NCBI GenBank assembly: GCA_028701645.1
Contig: JAQVQI010000012.1
Coordinates: 1-17,967, forward strand
Direction of reading: 5' to 3'
Length of the DNA stretch: 17,967 nucleotides
From: Candidatus Shapirobacteria bacterium
GTDB lineage: Bacteria > Patescibacteriota > Microgenomatia > UBA12405
In this document: positions 1 through 7,269 of the stretch, in pieces
How the letters are laid out: each line of letters starts with the position of its first letter
How positions within the stretch are numbered: the stretch's first letter is position 1
Position numbers and translations under genes: made by a program
The notes under the pieces: generated by a model
Databases searched by the model: none
What the model was told of the DNA's origin: nothing
What the model saw: only the letters and a program-made list of their open reading frames with translations

Positions 1-618
1 AAACAAAATATTGACAAGATTGACGGATTATTGGCCGATTTAGGTTTAAGTCAAAACCAACAAACAGGTCAAGACAGGGGATTTTCTTTTAATGACCAAC
101 TCTCTCTTGATATGCGTCTTAATCGTAGTTCAAAATCTATTACCGCCGAAGAAGTCATCAATACTTATTCCTTTGATCAACTATACGAAATATTTACCAA
201 AATAGGCCAAGAGTTACAAAGTAAACCACTGATTTTACAAATCATCAAACAAAGACAAAAAGAGCCGATAAAAACAGCCACAAGGCTGGCTCAAATTATT
301 AGAGATTATTACAAAAACAAACATCTCCATAGCAAAATTGATCCCAGTACAAAAATATTTTTAAGCCTAAGGATTTATGTTAATCACGAGTACGAAAATT
401 TAAATAAACTTTTAAATTTAAGTCTTGAAGTTGTCAAACCAGGCGGTTCTGTCGCCATAATTACTTTTCACTCAGGCGAAGACCGAATTGTTAAACAATT
501 TATTTCCAAAAATAAAACCAAAATAATTAGTCAAAAATCGATTAGGCCTTCATTTGCTGAAATTAAAAAAAACCCACTTTCTCGATCTGCCATTCTAAGA
601 ACTTACAAAATCGTATAG
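1..618 (+). CDS. rsmH: RsmH, 16S rRNA m4C1402 methyltransferase (5' truncated)
   Basis: RsmH (MraW) uses S-adenosylmethionine to N4-methylate C1402 in the decoding centre of 16S rRNA and classically opens the dcw cluster. The reading frame is open from base 1, so about 205 C-terminal codons are present and the N-terminal part lies outside the window. Visible family signatures are IDGLLADLGLSQNQ near the left edge (RsmH usually reads DGxxxDLGxSSxQ), LRIYVNHEYENL (family RIxVNxEL), and KPGGSVAIITFHSGEDRIVK (family GGRLxVISFHSLEDRIVK). The usual Leu in HSLEDR is Gly here. A TTG at base 31 is inside the conserved DGxxxDLG motif and cannot be the true start. It ends with TAG nine bases before ftsL. 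Identification is firm from these motifs and from position. Confidence 0.95.
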   Translation, partial: KQNIDKIDGLLADLGLSQNQQTGQDRGFSFNDQLSLDMRLNRSSKSITAEEVINTYSFDQLYEIFTKIGQELQSKPLILQIIKQRQKEPIKTATRLAQIIRDYYKNKHLHSKIDPSTKIFLSLRIYVNHEYENLNKLLNLSLEVVKPGGSVAIITFHSGEDRIVKQFISKNKTKIISQKSIRPSFAEIKKNPLSRSAILRTYKIV

Positions 619-627
619 AATATTATC

Positions 628-885
628 ATGTCTAAGACTCTAACTATTTTGACTTTTGCAAGTATTATTGTTCAAATAATTTTTTCTTTTTATTATTCAA
701 GTAACATTGTTAATCAAAATAATCAGCTTGATGAATACAAACAAAATTATCAAAAATTAAACATGGAAATTGCCTCAACAAAAAAAGAATTAGCCGATCT
801 AACTTCTATTCAACATTATCAAGAAGGTTCTCCATCAGCCACCCTCAGCCCAATTTCTAAATCTATTATTATTCCTAATTATTAG
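628..885 (+). CDS. ftsL: FtsL-like small membrane division protein
   Basis: An 85-residue protein with one predicted membrane segment at about residues 5-24 and no charged residue inside it, then a polar stretch (about 27-60) rich in Q, N, K, E and L with heptad-like spacing that could form a short coiled coil. The C-terminus is a Ser/Pro/Ile-rich tail. This layout (short cytosolic end, one TM helix, periplasmic or external coiled coil) and its place between rsmH and ftsI are those of FtsL, which bridges FtsQ/FtsB and the FtsW-FtsI synthase at the septum. The sequence alone is too divergent for a motif-based call, so the name rests on topology and synteny. It is one base away from ftsI. A generic small membrane protein is the alternative. 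Confidence 0.7.
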   Translation: MSKTLTILTFASIIVQIIFSFYYSSNIVNQNNQLDEYKQNYQKLNMEIASTKKELADLTSIQHYQEGSPSATLSPISKSIIIPNY

Positions 886-886
886 G

Positions 887-2539
887 ATGAAACAAAGATA
901 CCAAATATTATTGATTTCATTCTTAGGTTTTTTTTTAGTCCTAATTTCTCGGTTTTTTTATTGGCAAGTTATCAAAAGTCCCCAACTTAAAACCCAGGCA
1001 CTAAGTCAAATATATAAGCTTGAAAAAGACACCCCTACTAGAGGAGATATATATTCTTCAGATGATTTTCCTTTTGTTATCAATGACTATGGCTACAAAA
1101 TATCTTTATACAAACCAAATTTAACTCAAGACATTGATATTATTCTAAACCAACTTGAGTCGATTCATCCAAATTTTCAAAAAGAAAACGAAACTCTTTT
1201 GACTAAATTTAAAAATAATTCCCAACAACTATGGATCGATCTTAATACTATATTTAGCCTTGAAGAAAAAAACAAACTAAATAATATTGATGGAGTGATT
1301 GTCGACTTGGTTGAAAATCGTTATTATCCCGAAAAATCGCTAGCATCTAATTTACTTGGTTTTGTTGCTCACAATTCACAAGGTCAAAACATTGGTTACG
1401 GCGGAATTGAAGCTTACTACAACAAGCAACTACAAGGAAAAACTGGTTTTATTTGGTCACCTCAAGATGCTACTGGCAAAACTATATTAACCAAAAAAAG
1501 TTGGAACTCCAATTCGACTAATGGCCTAAATATATACAGCTCTATTAATCGTAGTATTCAATATCAAACAGAAAAAATACTTAATGAAGGAATTCAAAAA
1601 TATCAAGCTGATTCGGGCATGATTACTATCATGGAAACTAATACTGGTCGTATTTTAGCCATGACTAGCGCTGTGTCGACATCATCGGCTACTATTGATC
1701 CTTCAAAAAATCCAAATATTGCCAATCTTTTCGAACCAGGGTCTATTTTTAAACCACTGGTTGTCACTATGGCTCTAGACAGTCAATCTATTAAAAACGA
1801 CTATATTTGTCCAAATTGCGATCGTCCGTTATCGATTGGGGCATTTACAATCAACAATTGGGACAACACTACACATCCAAATTCCGATCTAAAAGAGATT
1901 ATCAAAAACTCTGACAATATAGGCATGAGTAATATTATGTCAAATCTTGGTTTAAAAAAATTTTTAGATTATTATCAAAAACTTGGATTAAATAAAAAAA
2001 CGGGGATAGATTTACAAGGAGAATCAAAACCTACCATAAAAACTAGTTGGCCAGAAATTGATATTGCCACTGCTTCTTTTGGCCAGGGGATTGTAGTGAC
2101 TCAAATTAATATGCTACAAGCCTTTAACACTATTGCCAACGACGGTGTTTTAGTTTCTCCCAAAGTTGTCGATTATTTTAAAAATGATTTAGACCAAATC
2201 AGCTACCCAAAAACTCTTCAAAACACTCAAGTTTTTTCCCAAAAATCTATTGATGAAATCAAGTCAATTTTAAAATATGCTGTCAACAATAGTGTTGTCT
2301 CTAGTCTAAAACCAAAAGATATTGAAATCTGTGGCAAAAGCGGGACAGCCCAAGTTGCTGTAAAAGGTAATTACACTGACTCAGCCACTATTGGCTCATA
2401 TATTGGGTTTGCTCCTTGTGATAAGCCAAAATTTACCATGATTGTCACCATAAACAATCCCAAATCATCAGCCTGGGGATCAAGCACTGCCGCCCCAATC
2501 TGGTTTGAGTTAGCTGCTAAAATTTACTTTTTGCTATAA
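887..2539 (+). CDS. ftsI: FtsI/class B penicillin-binding protein (D,D-transpeptidase)
   Basis: A 550-residue class B PBP that crosslinks peptidoglycan at the septum together with FtsW. A signal-anchor helix occupies about residues 7-27. The PBP dimerisation domain follows (TRGDIYSSDD at 51-60; LLGFVAHNSQGQ at 156-167). The transpeptidase domain carries all three catalytic motifs: SxxK at S286-K289 (EPGSIFKP), SxN at S342-N344 (KNSDN), and K(S/T)G at K484-G486 (GKSGTAQVA). No C-terminal PASTA domain is present, as in FtsI/PBP3. A CPNC pair (C308, C311) sits shortly after the SxxK motif. The start follows the ftsL stop by one base, and the stop codon overlaps a perfect TATAAT that probably drives murE. 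Identification is secure; the choice of FtsI over elongation-type PBP2 rests on synteny with ftsL. Confidence 0.95.
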   Translation: MKQRYQILLISFLGFFLVLISRFFYWQVIKSPQLKTQALSQIYKLEKDTPTRGDIYSSDDFPFVINDYGYKISLYKPNLTQDIDIILNQLESIHPNFQKENETLLTKFKNNSQQLWIDLNTIFSLEEKNKLNNIDGVIVDLVENRYYPEKSLASNLLGFVAHNSQGQNIGYGGIEAYYNKQLQGKTGFIWSPQDATGKTILTKKSWNSNSTNGLNIYSSINRSIQYQTEKILNEGIQKYQADSGMITIMETNTGRILAMTSAVSTSSATIDPSKNPNIANLFEPGSIFKPLVVTMALDSQSIKNDYICPNCDRPLSIGAFTINNWDNTTHPNSDLKEIIKNSDNIGMSNIMSNLGLKKFLDYYQKLGLNKKTGIDLQGESKPTIKTSWPEIDIATASFGQGIVVTQINMLQAFNTIANDGVLVSPKVVDYFKNDLDQISYPKTLQNTQVFSQKSIDEIKSILKYAVNNSVVSSLKPKDIEICGKSGTAQVAVKGNYTDSATIGSYIGFAPCDKPKFTMIVTINNPKSSAWGSSTAAPIWFELAAKIYFLL

Positions 2540-2540
2540 T
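2532..2540 (+). promoter_or_regulatory. Extended -10 promoter element upstream of murE
   Basis: The string TGCTATAAT is a perfect extended -10 (TGnTATAAT). It overlaps the ftsI stop codon and ends 11 bases before the murE ATG. No convincing -35 is seen at normal spacing. Transcription would start about 5 bases before the ATG, giving a nearly leaderless murE message. This is a sequence match only; AT-rich DNA yields chance -10 matches. Confidence 0.45.
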
Positions 2541-2551
2541 TACGATAATAA

Positions 2552-3841
2552 ATGATACAAAAAATTAAGAATTTGTTTATTCATCTCCCCAAAAGTATTT
2601 TTTACAATTACTACTATAAATTCCCTTCAAAAAAACTAACTTTAATTGGGATCACTGGAACCGACGGCAAAACAACTACCTCTATTTTACTTTATGAAAC
2701 TCTAAGAAAGTCGGGGATTAATGCTGGAGTGATCACTACTATAGGGGCCAAATATGGCGACAAAGAAATTGATACCGGCCTTCACACCACCAGTCCTGAC
2801 CCTTCAATAATTAACAAAATTTTTTGCCAAATGATTGAAGCCGGAGTTACTCATGTTGTCTGTGAGGTTACTGCTCATGCTCTAGATCAATATCGTTTTA
2901 ATGGTTGTATTTTTAAAGTTGCGGCTATTACTAATTTTTCCCATGAGCACTTAGATTATTTTCATAATTCTGAAAACTATTTAGCCGCCAAATCGAAGAT
3001 ATTTAATCAATCTGAATTTTCTATTTTAAATCGAGACGATGATAGTTTTGATTATTTAAAAAAACATCTTAAAACAAAATATTCAACTTATGGCATTACT
3101 AAAAAATCTGACCTTCAAGCAACTAACATCAAAATTTCTAAATTATTTTTAAAGTTTACTGTTGGACAACTTTCTTTTACTACTAATAGCAACTACTATT
3201 ATCAAATCTACAATATTTTAACTACACTAGCCATTATCAAAGAATTAAATATAGATCCAAAATTTTTAATCGAGACCATAAAAGATTTTCCCAGTACAAA
3301 AGGCCGTCGGGAAGAAATCAAAAACACCTTTGGATTTAAATCTATTATTGATTTTGCTCACACCCCAAATGCCTTAAAAAATACCCTTTCTTCGTTAAAA
3401 CAAATTACCAAGGGCAAGCTTATCGTTATTTTTGGAGCTACTGGCGGCCGAGACAAAAGTAAACGACCCGAAATGGGTAAAATTGTCTCTCAAACAGCCG
3501 ATGTTGCTTTTATTACCTCCGACGACACTCGAAATGAAAAAATTGAAGATATCAATCAACAAATAGTCTCAGGAATTGATAAAAAATTTACTCAAATAGA
3601 CCAGAGTCTTTCTTTAACCCATATAAAAAATCAAGTTAAAAATAACCGCGAATTTGTCTACTTTAATATTTTTAATCGTCAAGATGCTTTTAATTTAGCT
3701 ATAAAAATTGCTCAAGCTGACGATACTATTGTTGCTTGTGGCAAAGGACACGAAAATACCATTCTTCATGGAAATATCGAATATCCCTGGTCTGAAGCCG
3801 AAGCTTTTAGAACTGCCTTTAGAAATCGTCTACCTCAATAA
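2552..3841 (+). CDS. murE: MurE-like Mur ligase lacking the N-terminal domain
   Basis: MurE adds the third residue (meso-DAP or L-Lys) to UDP-MurNAc-L-Ala-D-Glu in the cytosol using ATP. The 429 residues match the central and C-terminal Mur ligase domains: P-loop GITGTDGKTTT (33-43), HTTSPD (78-83), NFSHEHLDYF (128-137), likely carbamylated Lys in AAKSKIF (K147), DFAHTPNAL (267-275), FGATGGRDKSKRPEMGK (294-310) and GKGHE (397-401). The usual ~90-residue N-terminal uridine-binding domain is missing; the P-loop normally lies near residue 110. The third-residue specificity motif, DNPR in meso-DAP enzymes, is DDTR (324-327), so Arg is kept but Asn and Pro are not. No Shine-Dalgarno is present. 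The next gene starts one base after the stop. Substrate identity is inferred, not shown. Confidence 0.9.
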   Translation: MIQKIKNLFIHLPKSIFYNYYYKFPSKKLTLIGITGTDGKTTTSILLYETLRKSGINAGVITTIGAKYGDKEIDTGLHTTSPDPSIINKIFCQMIEAGVTHVVCEVTAHALDQYRFNGCIFKVAAITNFSHEHLDYFHNSENYLAAKSKIFNQSEFSILNRDDDSFDYLKKHLKTKYSTYGITKKSDLQATNIKISKLFLKFTVGQLSFTTNSNYYYQIYNILTTLAIIKELNIDPKFLIETIKDFPSTKGRREEIKNTFGFKSIIDFAHTPNALKNTLSSLKQITKGKLIVIFGATGGRDKSKRPEMGKIVSQTADVAFITSDDTRNEKIEDINQQIVSGIDKKFTQIDQSLSLTHIKNQVKNNREFVYFNIFNRQDAFNLAIKIAQADDTIVACGKGHENTILHGNIEYPWSEAEAFRTAFRNRLPQ

Positions 3842-3842
3842 T

Positions 3843-4439
3843 ATGCCCCAATACAATCTTAAAAATACCAATACTATTGAAGAAAATTATTCCCTAGGTT
3901 TGTTGCCCCAAAGAAATAATCCTGACTTTTGGTACCAAGATACTAGTTGTCGATCTAATTTGTCAAATTTTCAAATTAGTTCTGAAAACAGACGTATTTT
4001 GAATAAAACAGATGATTTTTGTTCAAAAGTAATTGATCTAAAAGATTTTATTTTTAGCCATCAAATTCAAAAAGAAATTTTTTCTTGGGTAAAAGAACTC
4101 GGCTGGGATTTCCCGATTAGTTCTACAAAACTTATATTTACTAACCATATTTTTAATCGATTATATATTTGGACAAACGACAAGGGGCAAACAGTTGCTT
4201 ATTCTGTTTGTTATTTTTCAAAAAATATCAGCCATATTGCTTATGTTTTTTATAACCCACAATACTGTCATGGCAATTTACCAATTCGTTTGGTACTTCA
4301 AACTATTATTGATAGTCATGAAAAAGGGCTAGGTTTTTGTTACTTGGGACGGTTTTCAAATGAGACCGGCTATTACAAACGTAACATGCCTGGGTTTGAA
4401 TATTTCTCCTCCAACAACTGGGTTAAATATGACAAATAA
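3843..4439 (+). CDS. Arginyl/leucyl-tRNA-protein transferase-like (GNAT fold) protein
   Basis: A 198-residue soluble protein resembling the ATE1/Bpt family, which moves an amino acid from aminoacyl-tRNA to a protein N-terminus. Family-like segments are FWYQDTSCRSN (29-39), FQISSENRRIL (43-53; family FxxSxxQRRxL) and near the C-terminus GLGFCYLGRF (162-171; family YYYLGYW) followed by GYYKRNMPGFE (176-186; family KMxYKxxFxPxE). The Cys-rich N-terminal motif of full ATE1 is absent apart from C36. I chose ATG 3843, which follows the murE stop by one base; an upstream extension of the frame lies entirely inside murE and is unlikely. Its place between murE and the mpl-like gene suggests it acts on a cell wall precursor, as the tRNA-dependent, GNAT-fold Fem/MurM ligases do, rather than in N-degron protein turnover. 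That role is inference. Confidence 0.7.
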   Translation: MPQYNLKNTNTIEENYSLGLLPQRNNPDFWYQDTSCRSNLSNFQISSENRRILNKTDDFCSKVIDLKDFIFSHQIQKEIFSWVKELGWDFPISSTKLIFTNHIFNRLYIWTNDKGQTVAYSVCYFSKNISHIAYVFYNPQYCHGNLPIRLVLQTIIDSHEKGLGFCYLGRFSNETGYYKRNMPGFEYFSSNNWVKYDK

Positions 4440-4451
4440 TTTTACTACTTA

Positions 4452-4476
4452 CTATTTACTAATAGCTATTTACTAA
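4452..4476 (+). repeat. 11-bp direct repeat in the leader of the mpl-like gene
   Basis: The 40-base gap before the mpl-like gene holds CTATTTACTAA twice (4452-4462 and 4466-4476), and the shorter word TTTACTA also at 4441-4447. TTTACTA occurs again at 5906-5912 in the murA leader. It may be a regulator site or simply low-complexity AT-rich leader DNA. No Shine-Dalgarno is present. Confidence 0.3.
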
Positions 4477-4479
4477 CAT

Positions 4480-5853
4480 ATGCGTATTCACATCCTAGGA
4501 ATAGCCGGAACCATGACCGCCCCGCTGGCGGTGAGTCTAAAGAAACAAGGACATCAGATATCTGGATCTGATCAAGATAAAATCTATCCTCCAATTAGCA
4601 CTGTACTAAAAAAAGCCAAAATAAAAATTAATTTATACGACATCACTCCAGATATTGACCTCTGCATTATTGGCTCTTCATACAAGTCATTTGAAACAAC
4701 AAAAAACGAATTTATAAAAATTAAAAAAATAAAAATACCATATCTTTCGGCCACTCAATACATTTCTCAAAATTTAGTTAAAAAAGAGTCTATAGTTATT
4801 GCTGGTAGTTTTGGAAAAACCACTATTAGTAGTTTGGTTAGTTGGATTTTTCTTCAAGCCCAAAAAAAACCTTCATATATGTTTGGGGGAGAACCAAAAA
4901 ACAAATACCCAGCTATTTCTTTTTCGACATCCGACTATTCCGTTATTGAAGGGGATGAATCTATCCACGGACTAGACAAACAAGCTAAATTTTTAAGTTA
5001 TAAACCTAAATATGTCATATTAACCAGTGCCGACTGGGAGCACAAAGACTGCTACTCTTCAGCCTCCAAAAATTTTAATACTTTTAAAAAATTTATCCAA
5101 ATGCTACCTAAAGACGGCTTATTAGTCATCAACAATCAAAGTGTTTCAGCTCAAAAACTCAGTGATTTCTCCCAAGCCGAAGTTGTCACTTATAATTCAC
5201 CCCAGTCGGATTATTTTATCGATAAAATAAATATTAAAAACAACTTTACTACTTTAATCATTAATACTCCCACAGGATTAATAAAAGTCGACACTCAACT
5301 TATTGGCCAATTTAATTTTGAAAATATTTTAGCAGCAGTAGCTCTTTGTGATTCTTTAAAAATTAAAAAAAATTATATTCAAAAAGCTGTTTTTTCGTTT
5401 AGGGGAGTTAAAAGACGTCTGGAGTTAGTCGCCAATCATAAAAACATTCTTTTTTTTGACGATTTTGCCCAGTCAACCACCAGAATTAAATCAACCCTTT
5501 TAGCCCTAAAAAATCATTATCCAAACAAAAAAATAAAAGTTTTGTATTTAGCCCACGCCAGCTTTAATCAATACAAAAATAGTCTTCAGGGGCTAGACGA
5601 TGCTTTTAAACCAGCAGATGAAATTATTCTTGGACCACTTAAATATAATCCTAAAATTAACAAAAAAGATCGTACTACTGCCAGTGATTATAAATTAATT
5701 TTAAAGTCTAAATTAATTTATCTTCCACTCAAGAAACAAATTATCGAGTATTATAAACATAATCTTATGTCAAACGACATCTTAGTCTATATGAGCTCCG
5801 GGGGTTTTGATAATAATCGTATTTTTAAATCGATTATCAATATTTACAAATAG
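4480..5853 (+). CDS. mpl: Mpl-like Mur ligase (UDP-MurNAc : tripeptide or L-Ala ligase)
   Basis: A full-length (457 aa) Mur ligase closest in motif content to Mpl, which joins recycled L-Ala-gamma-D-Glu-meso-DAP directly to UDP-MurNAc; MurC, which adds L-Ala, is the related alternative. The N-terminus MRIHILGIAGTMTAPLA and the segment IYPPIST (35-41) match Mpl (HILGICGTFMGGLA, VYPPMST). Other motifs are the P-loop GSFGKTT (109-115), EGDE (157-160), FRGVKRRLE (307-315) and a C-terminal MSSGGFDNN (438-446; Mpl SNGGFDGI). The normally conserved DDFAHHPT is DDFAQSTT (327-334), so both His are lost. A 40-base gap with direct repeats precedes it. It sits where murF or murC would be expected, so it may serve salvage or a bypass of the stepwise pathway. 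Substrate is unproven. Confidence 0.8.
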   Translation: MRIHILGIAGTMTAPLAVSLKKQGHQISGSDQDKIYPPISTVLKKAKIKINLYDITPDIDLCIIGSSYKSFETTKNEFIKIKKIKIPYLSATQYISQNLVKKESIVIAGSFGKTTISSLVSWIFLQAQKKPSYMFGGEPKNKYPAISFSTSDYSVIEGDESIHGLDKQAKFLSYKPKYVILTSADWEHKDCYSSASKNFNTFKKFIQMLPKDGLLVINNQSVSAQKLSDFSQAEVVTYNSPQSDYFIDKINIKNNFTTLIINTPTGLIKVDTQLIGQFNFENILAAVALCDSLKIKKNYIQKAVFSFRGVKRRLELVANHKNILFFDDFAQSTTRIKSTLLALKNHYPNKKIKVLYLAHASFNQYKNSLQGLDDAFKPADEIILGPLKYNPKINKKDRTTASDYKLILKSKLIYLPLKKQIIEYYKHNLMSNDILVYMSSGGFDNNRIFKSIINIYK

Positions 5854-5940
5854 TGTTAACCTTATCTTATAACTTTATTATTTTTATAAATTAATTTTTT
5901 GCTAATTTACTATTAATCTAATAAACTACTAAACTAATTT
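5854..5940 (+). promoter_or_regulatory. AT-rich leader before murA, weak promoter candidate
   Basis: This 87-base gap is the widest in the window. It is almost wholly A/T. A TTGCTA at 5899-5904 with TAAACT at 5922-5927 (17-base spacing) matches each half of a sigma-70 promoter at four of six bases. There is no hairpin-plus-T-run terminator and no Shine-Dalgarno. It could start a murA-mraY transcript, but the match is weak. Confidence 0.25.
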
Positions 5941-7269
5941 ATGTCTCGTTATATAATCACCGGTGGTAAACAACTAAATGGCGAAGTATCAATTAGAGGC
6001 GCAAAAAATGCCAGTTTTAAGCAAATAATTGCCTCCTTACTTTCAGACGAAACAGTTCAACTAACCAATGTCCCCAATATTTCAGATATAAAAATTACCG
6101 AAAGTATAGCCAAAAGTCTAGGAAGTGATATTGGATATTGCGGTGAACATTGTATTGAGATTACCACCCCAAAAATTACCAATTCAGTTGTCCCCGTCGG
6201 CACCGGTGAAAAATCACGGGCTTCTTTTATGTTTGCCGCACCACTATTAGCCAGAACTGGTAAAGCAATTGTCCCTACTCCAGGGGGAGACAAGCTCGGA
6301 GCTAGGCCACTAGATCGTCTTTTCGATTGTTACCAAACCATGGGGATAAAAACAACTGTAACTGATTCAGAAATCACTTTTGAGACTGATAAAATAAAAA
6401 ACACACATTATATTTTTAACAAACCAGCACACACTGTCACCGAAACTGTTATTATGACGGCGGCCCTTACCCAGGGTGAAACAGTTTTTGAAAATGCCTC
6501 ACAAGAACCTGAGATTGACGATTTAATTGTAATGCTCAACTCTATGGGGGCCCAAATTATTCGCGACTCAATTGATCCAAAAAAGATTATTATAAATGGA
6601 GTTAATCATCTCCATAGCACTCAACATCAAATAATTTGCGACCGAAACGAAATCGTCACCTTTGCTTGTGCTGCTCTTGCCACCAAAGGGTCGATAAACA
6701 TCTTAAGAATTGACCCAAAAATAGTTGAAACATTTATAAATGTTATTGAAAAAATGGGAGCTAAAATAATTCCTGGTAAAGACGAAGTTACCATTTCATG
6801 GGTTAAAAATTTAAAAAATATTGATATTGAAACCGGGCCAGAACCAGAATTTATGACCGATTGGCAGGCAATTTTTTCTGTCTTACTCACTCAAACAGTT
6901 GGTTGCAGTACTATTATTGAAAAAGTTTATCCTTCTCGATTCCAACATATTGAAAACCTAAAAAAAATGGGAGTAAAAGCGACTTATTTTAACCCAATTG
7001 TCGATAATCCCAGCACTTACTATCAGTTTAACCCCGAAAGCGATCGTCAAGAATTTTTTCATGGTGTTAAAATTTATGGACCAACAAAATTAAAACCTTC
7101 AAATTTTATTATTAACGATTTACGAGCTGGAGCCTCAACCACACTTGCAGCTCTAACTGCCGAAGGCGTTTCTACTATTGATGGGGTAGAATACATCGAA
7201 AGAGGCTATGAAAAACTAGCCGAAAGACTTCGATCTCTTGGTGCCAATATTGATTATATAAAAACATGA
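5941..7269 (+). CDS. murA: MurA, UDP-GlcNAc 1-carboxyvinyltransferase with Asp at the catalytic Cys site
   Basis: MurA transfers enolpyruvate from PEP to UDP-GlcNAc, the first committed step of peptidoglycan synthesis. The 442 residues cover both inside-out alpha/beta domains. Seen motifs are the PEP-binding lysine in GAKNASF (K22), RASFMFAAPLLAR (93-105), PGGDKLGARP (114-123), TDWQAIF with its conserved Asp, and the C-terminal NDLRAGAS followed by IERGYEKL. The loop that normally reads PGGCxIGxRP carries Asp at residue 117 (bases 6289-6291) in place of the catalytic Cys. MurA enzymes with Asp here, such as that of Mycobacterium tuberculosis, are active and resist fosfomycin. A stretch of roughly 25 extra residues (about 345-370) precedes NDLRAG. 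The TGA stop overlaps the mraY start in ATGA, which implies coupled translation and standard use of TGA. Confidence 0.96.
   Translation: MSRYIITGGKQLNGEVSIRGAKNASFKQIIASLLSDETVQLTNVPNISDIKITESIAKSLGSDIGYCGEHCIEITTPKITNSVVPVGTGEKSRASFMFAAPLLARTGKAIVPTPGGDKLGARPLDRLFDCYQTMGIKTTVTDSEITFETDKIKNTHYIFNKPAHTVTETVIMTAALTQGETVFENASQEPEIDDLIVMLNSMGAQIIRDSIDPKKIIINGVNHLHSTQHQIICDRNEIVTFACAALATKGSINILRIDPKIVETFINVIEKMGAKIIPGKDEVTISWVKNLKNIDIETGPEPEFMTDWQAIFSVLLTQTVGCSTIIEKVYPSRFQHIENLKKMGVKATYFNPIVDNPSTYYQFNPESDRQEFFHGVKIYGPTKLKPSNFIINDLRAGASTTLAALTAEGVSTIDGVEYIERGYEKLAERLRSLGANIDYIKT

Noticed and set aside
31..33. TTG as the start of the first gene
   Set aside because: The frame is open to base 1 and the preceding codons already match the RsmH DGxxxDLG region, so the gene is cut by the window edge.
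3708..3842. A longer version of the transferase-like protein starting inside murE
   Set aside because: The extra 45 residues lie wholly within conserved murE coding sequence and do not look like the family; ATG 3843 directly follows the murE stop.
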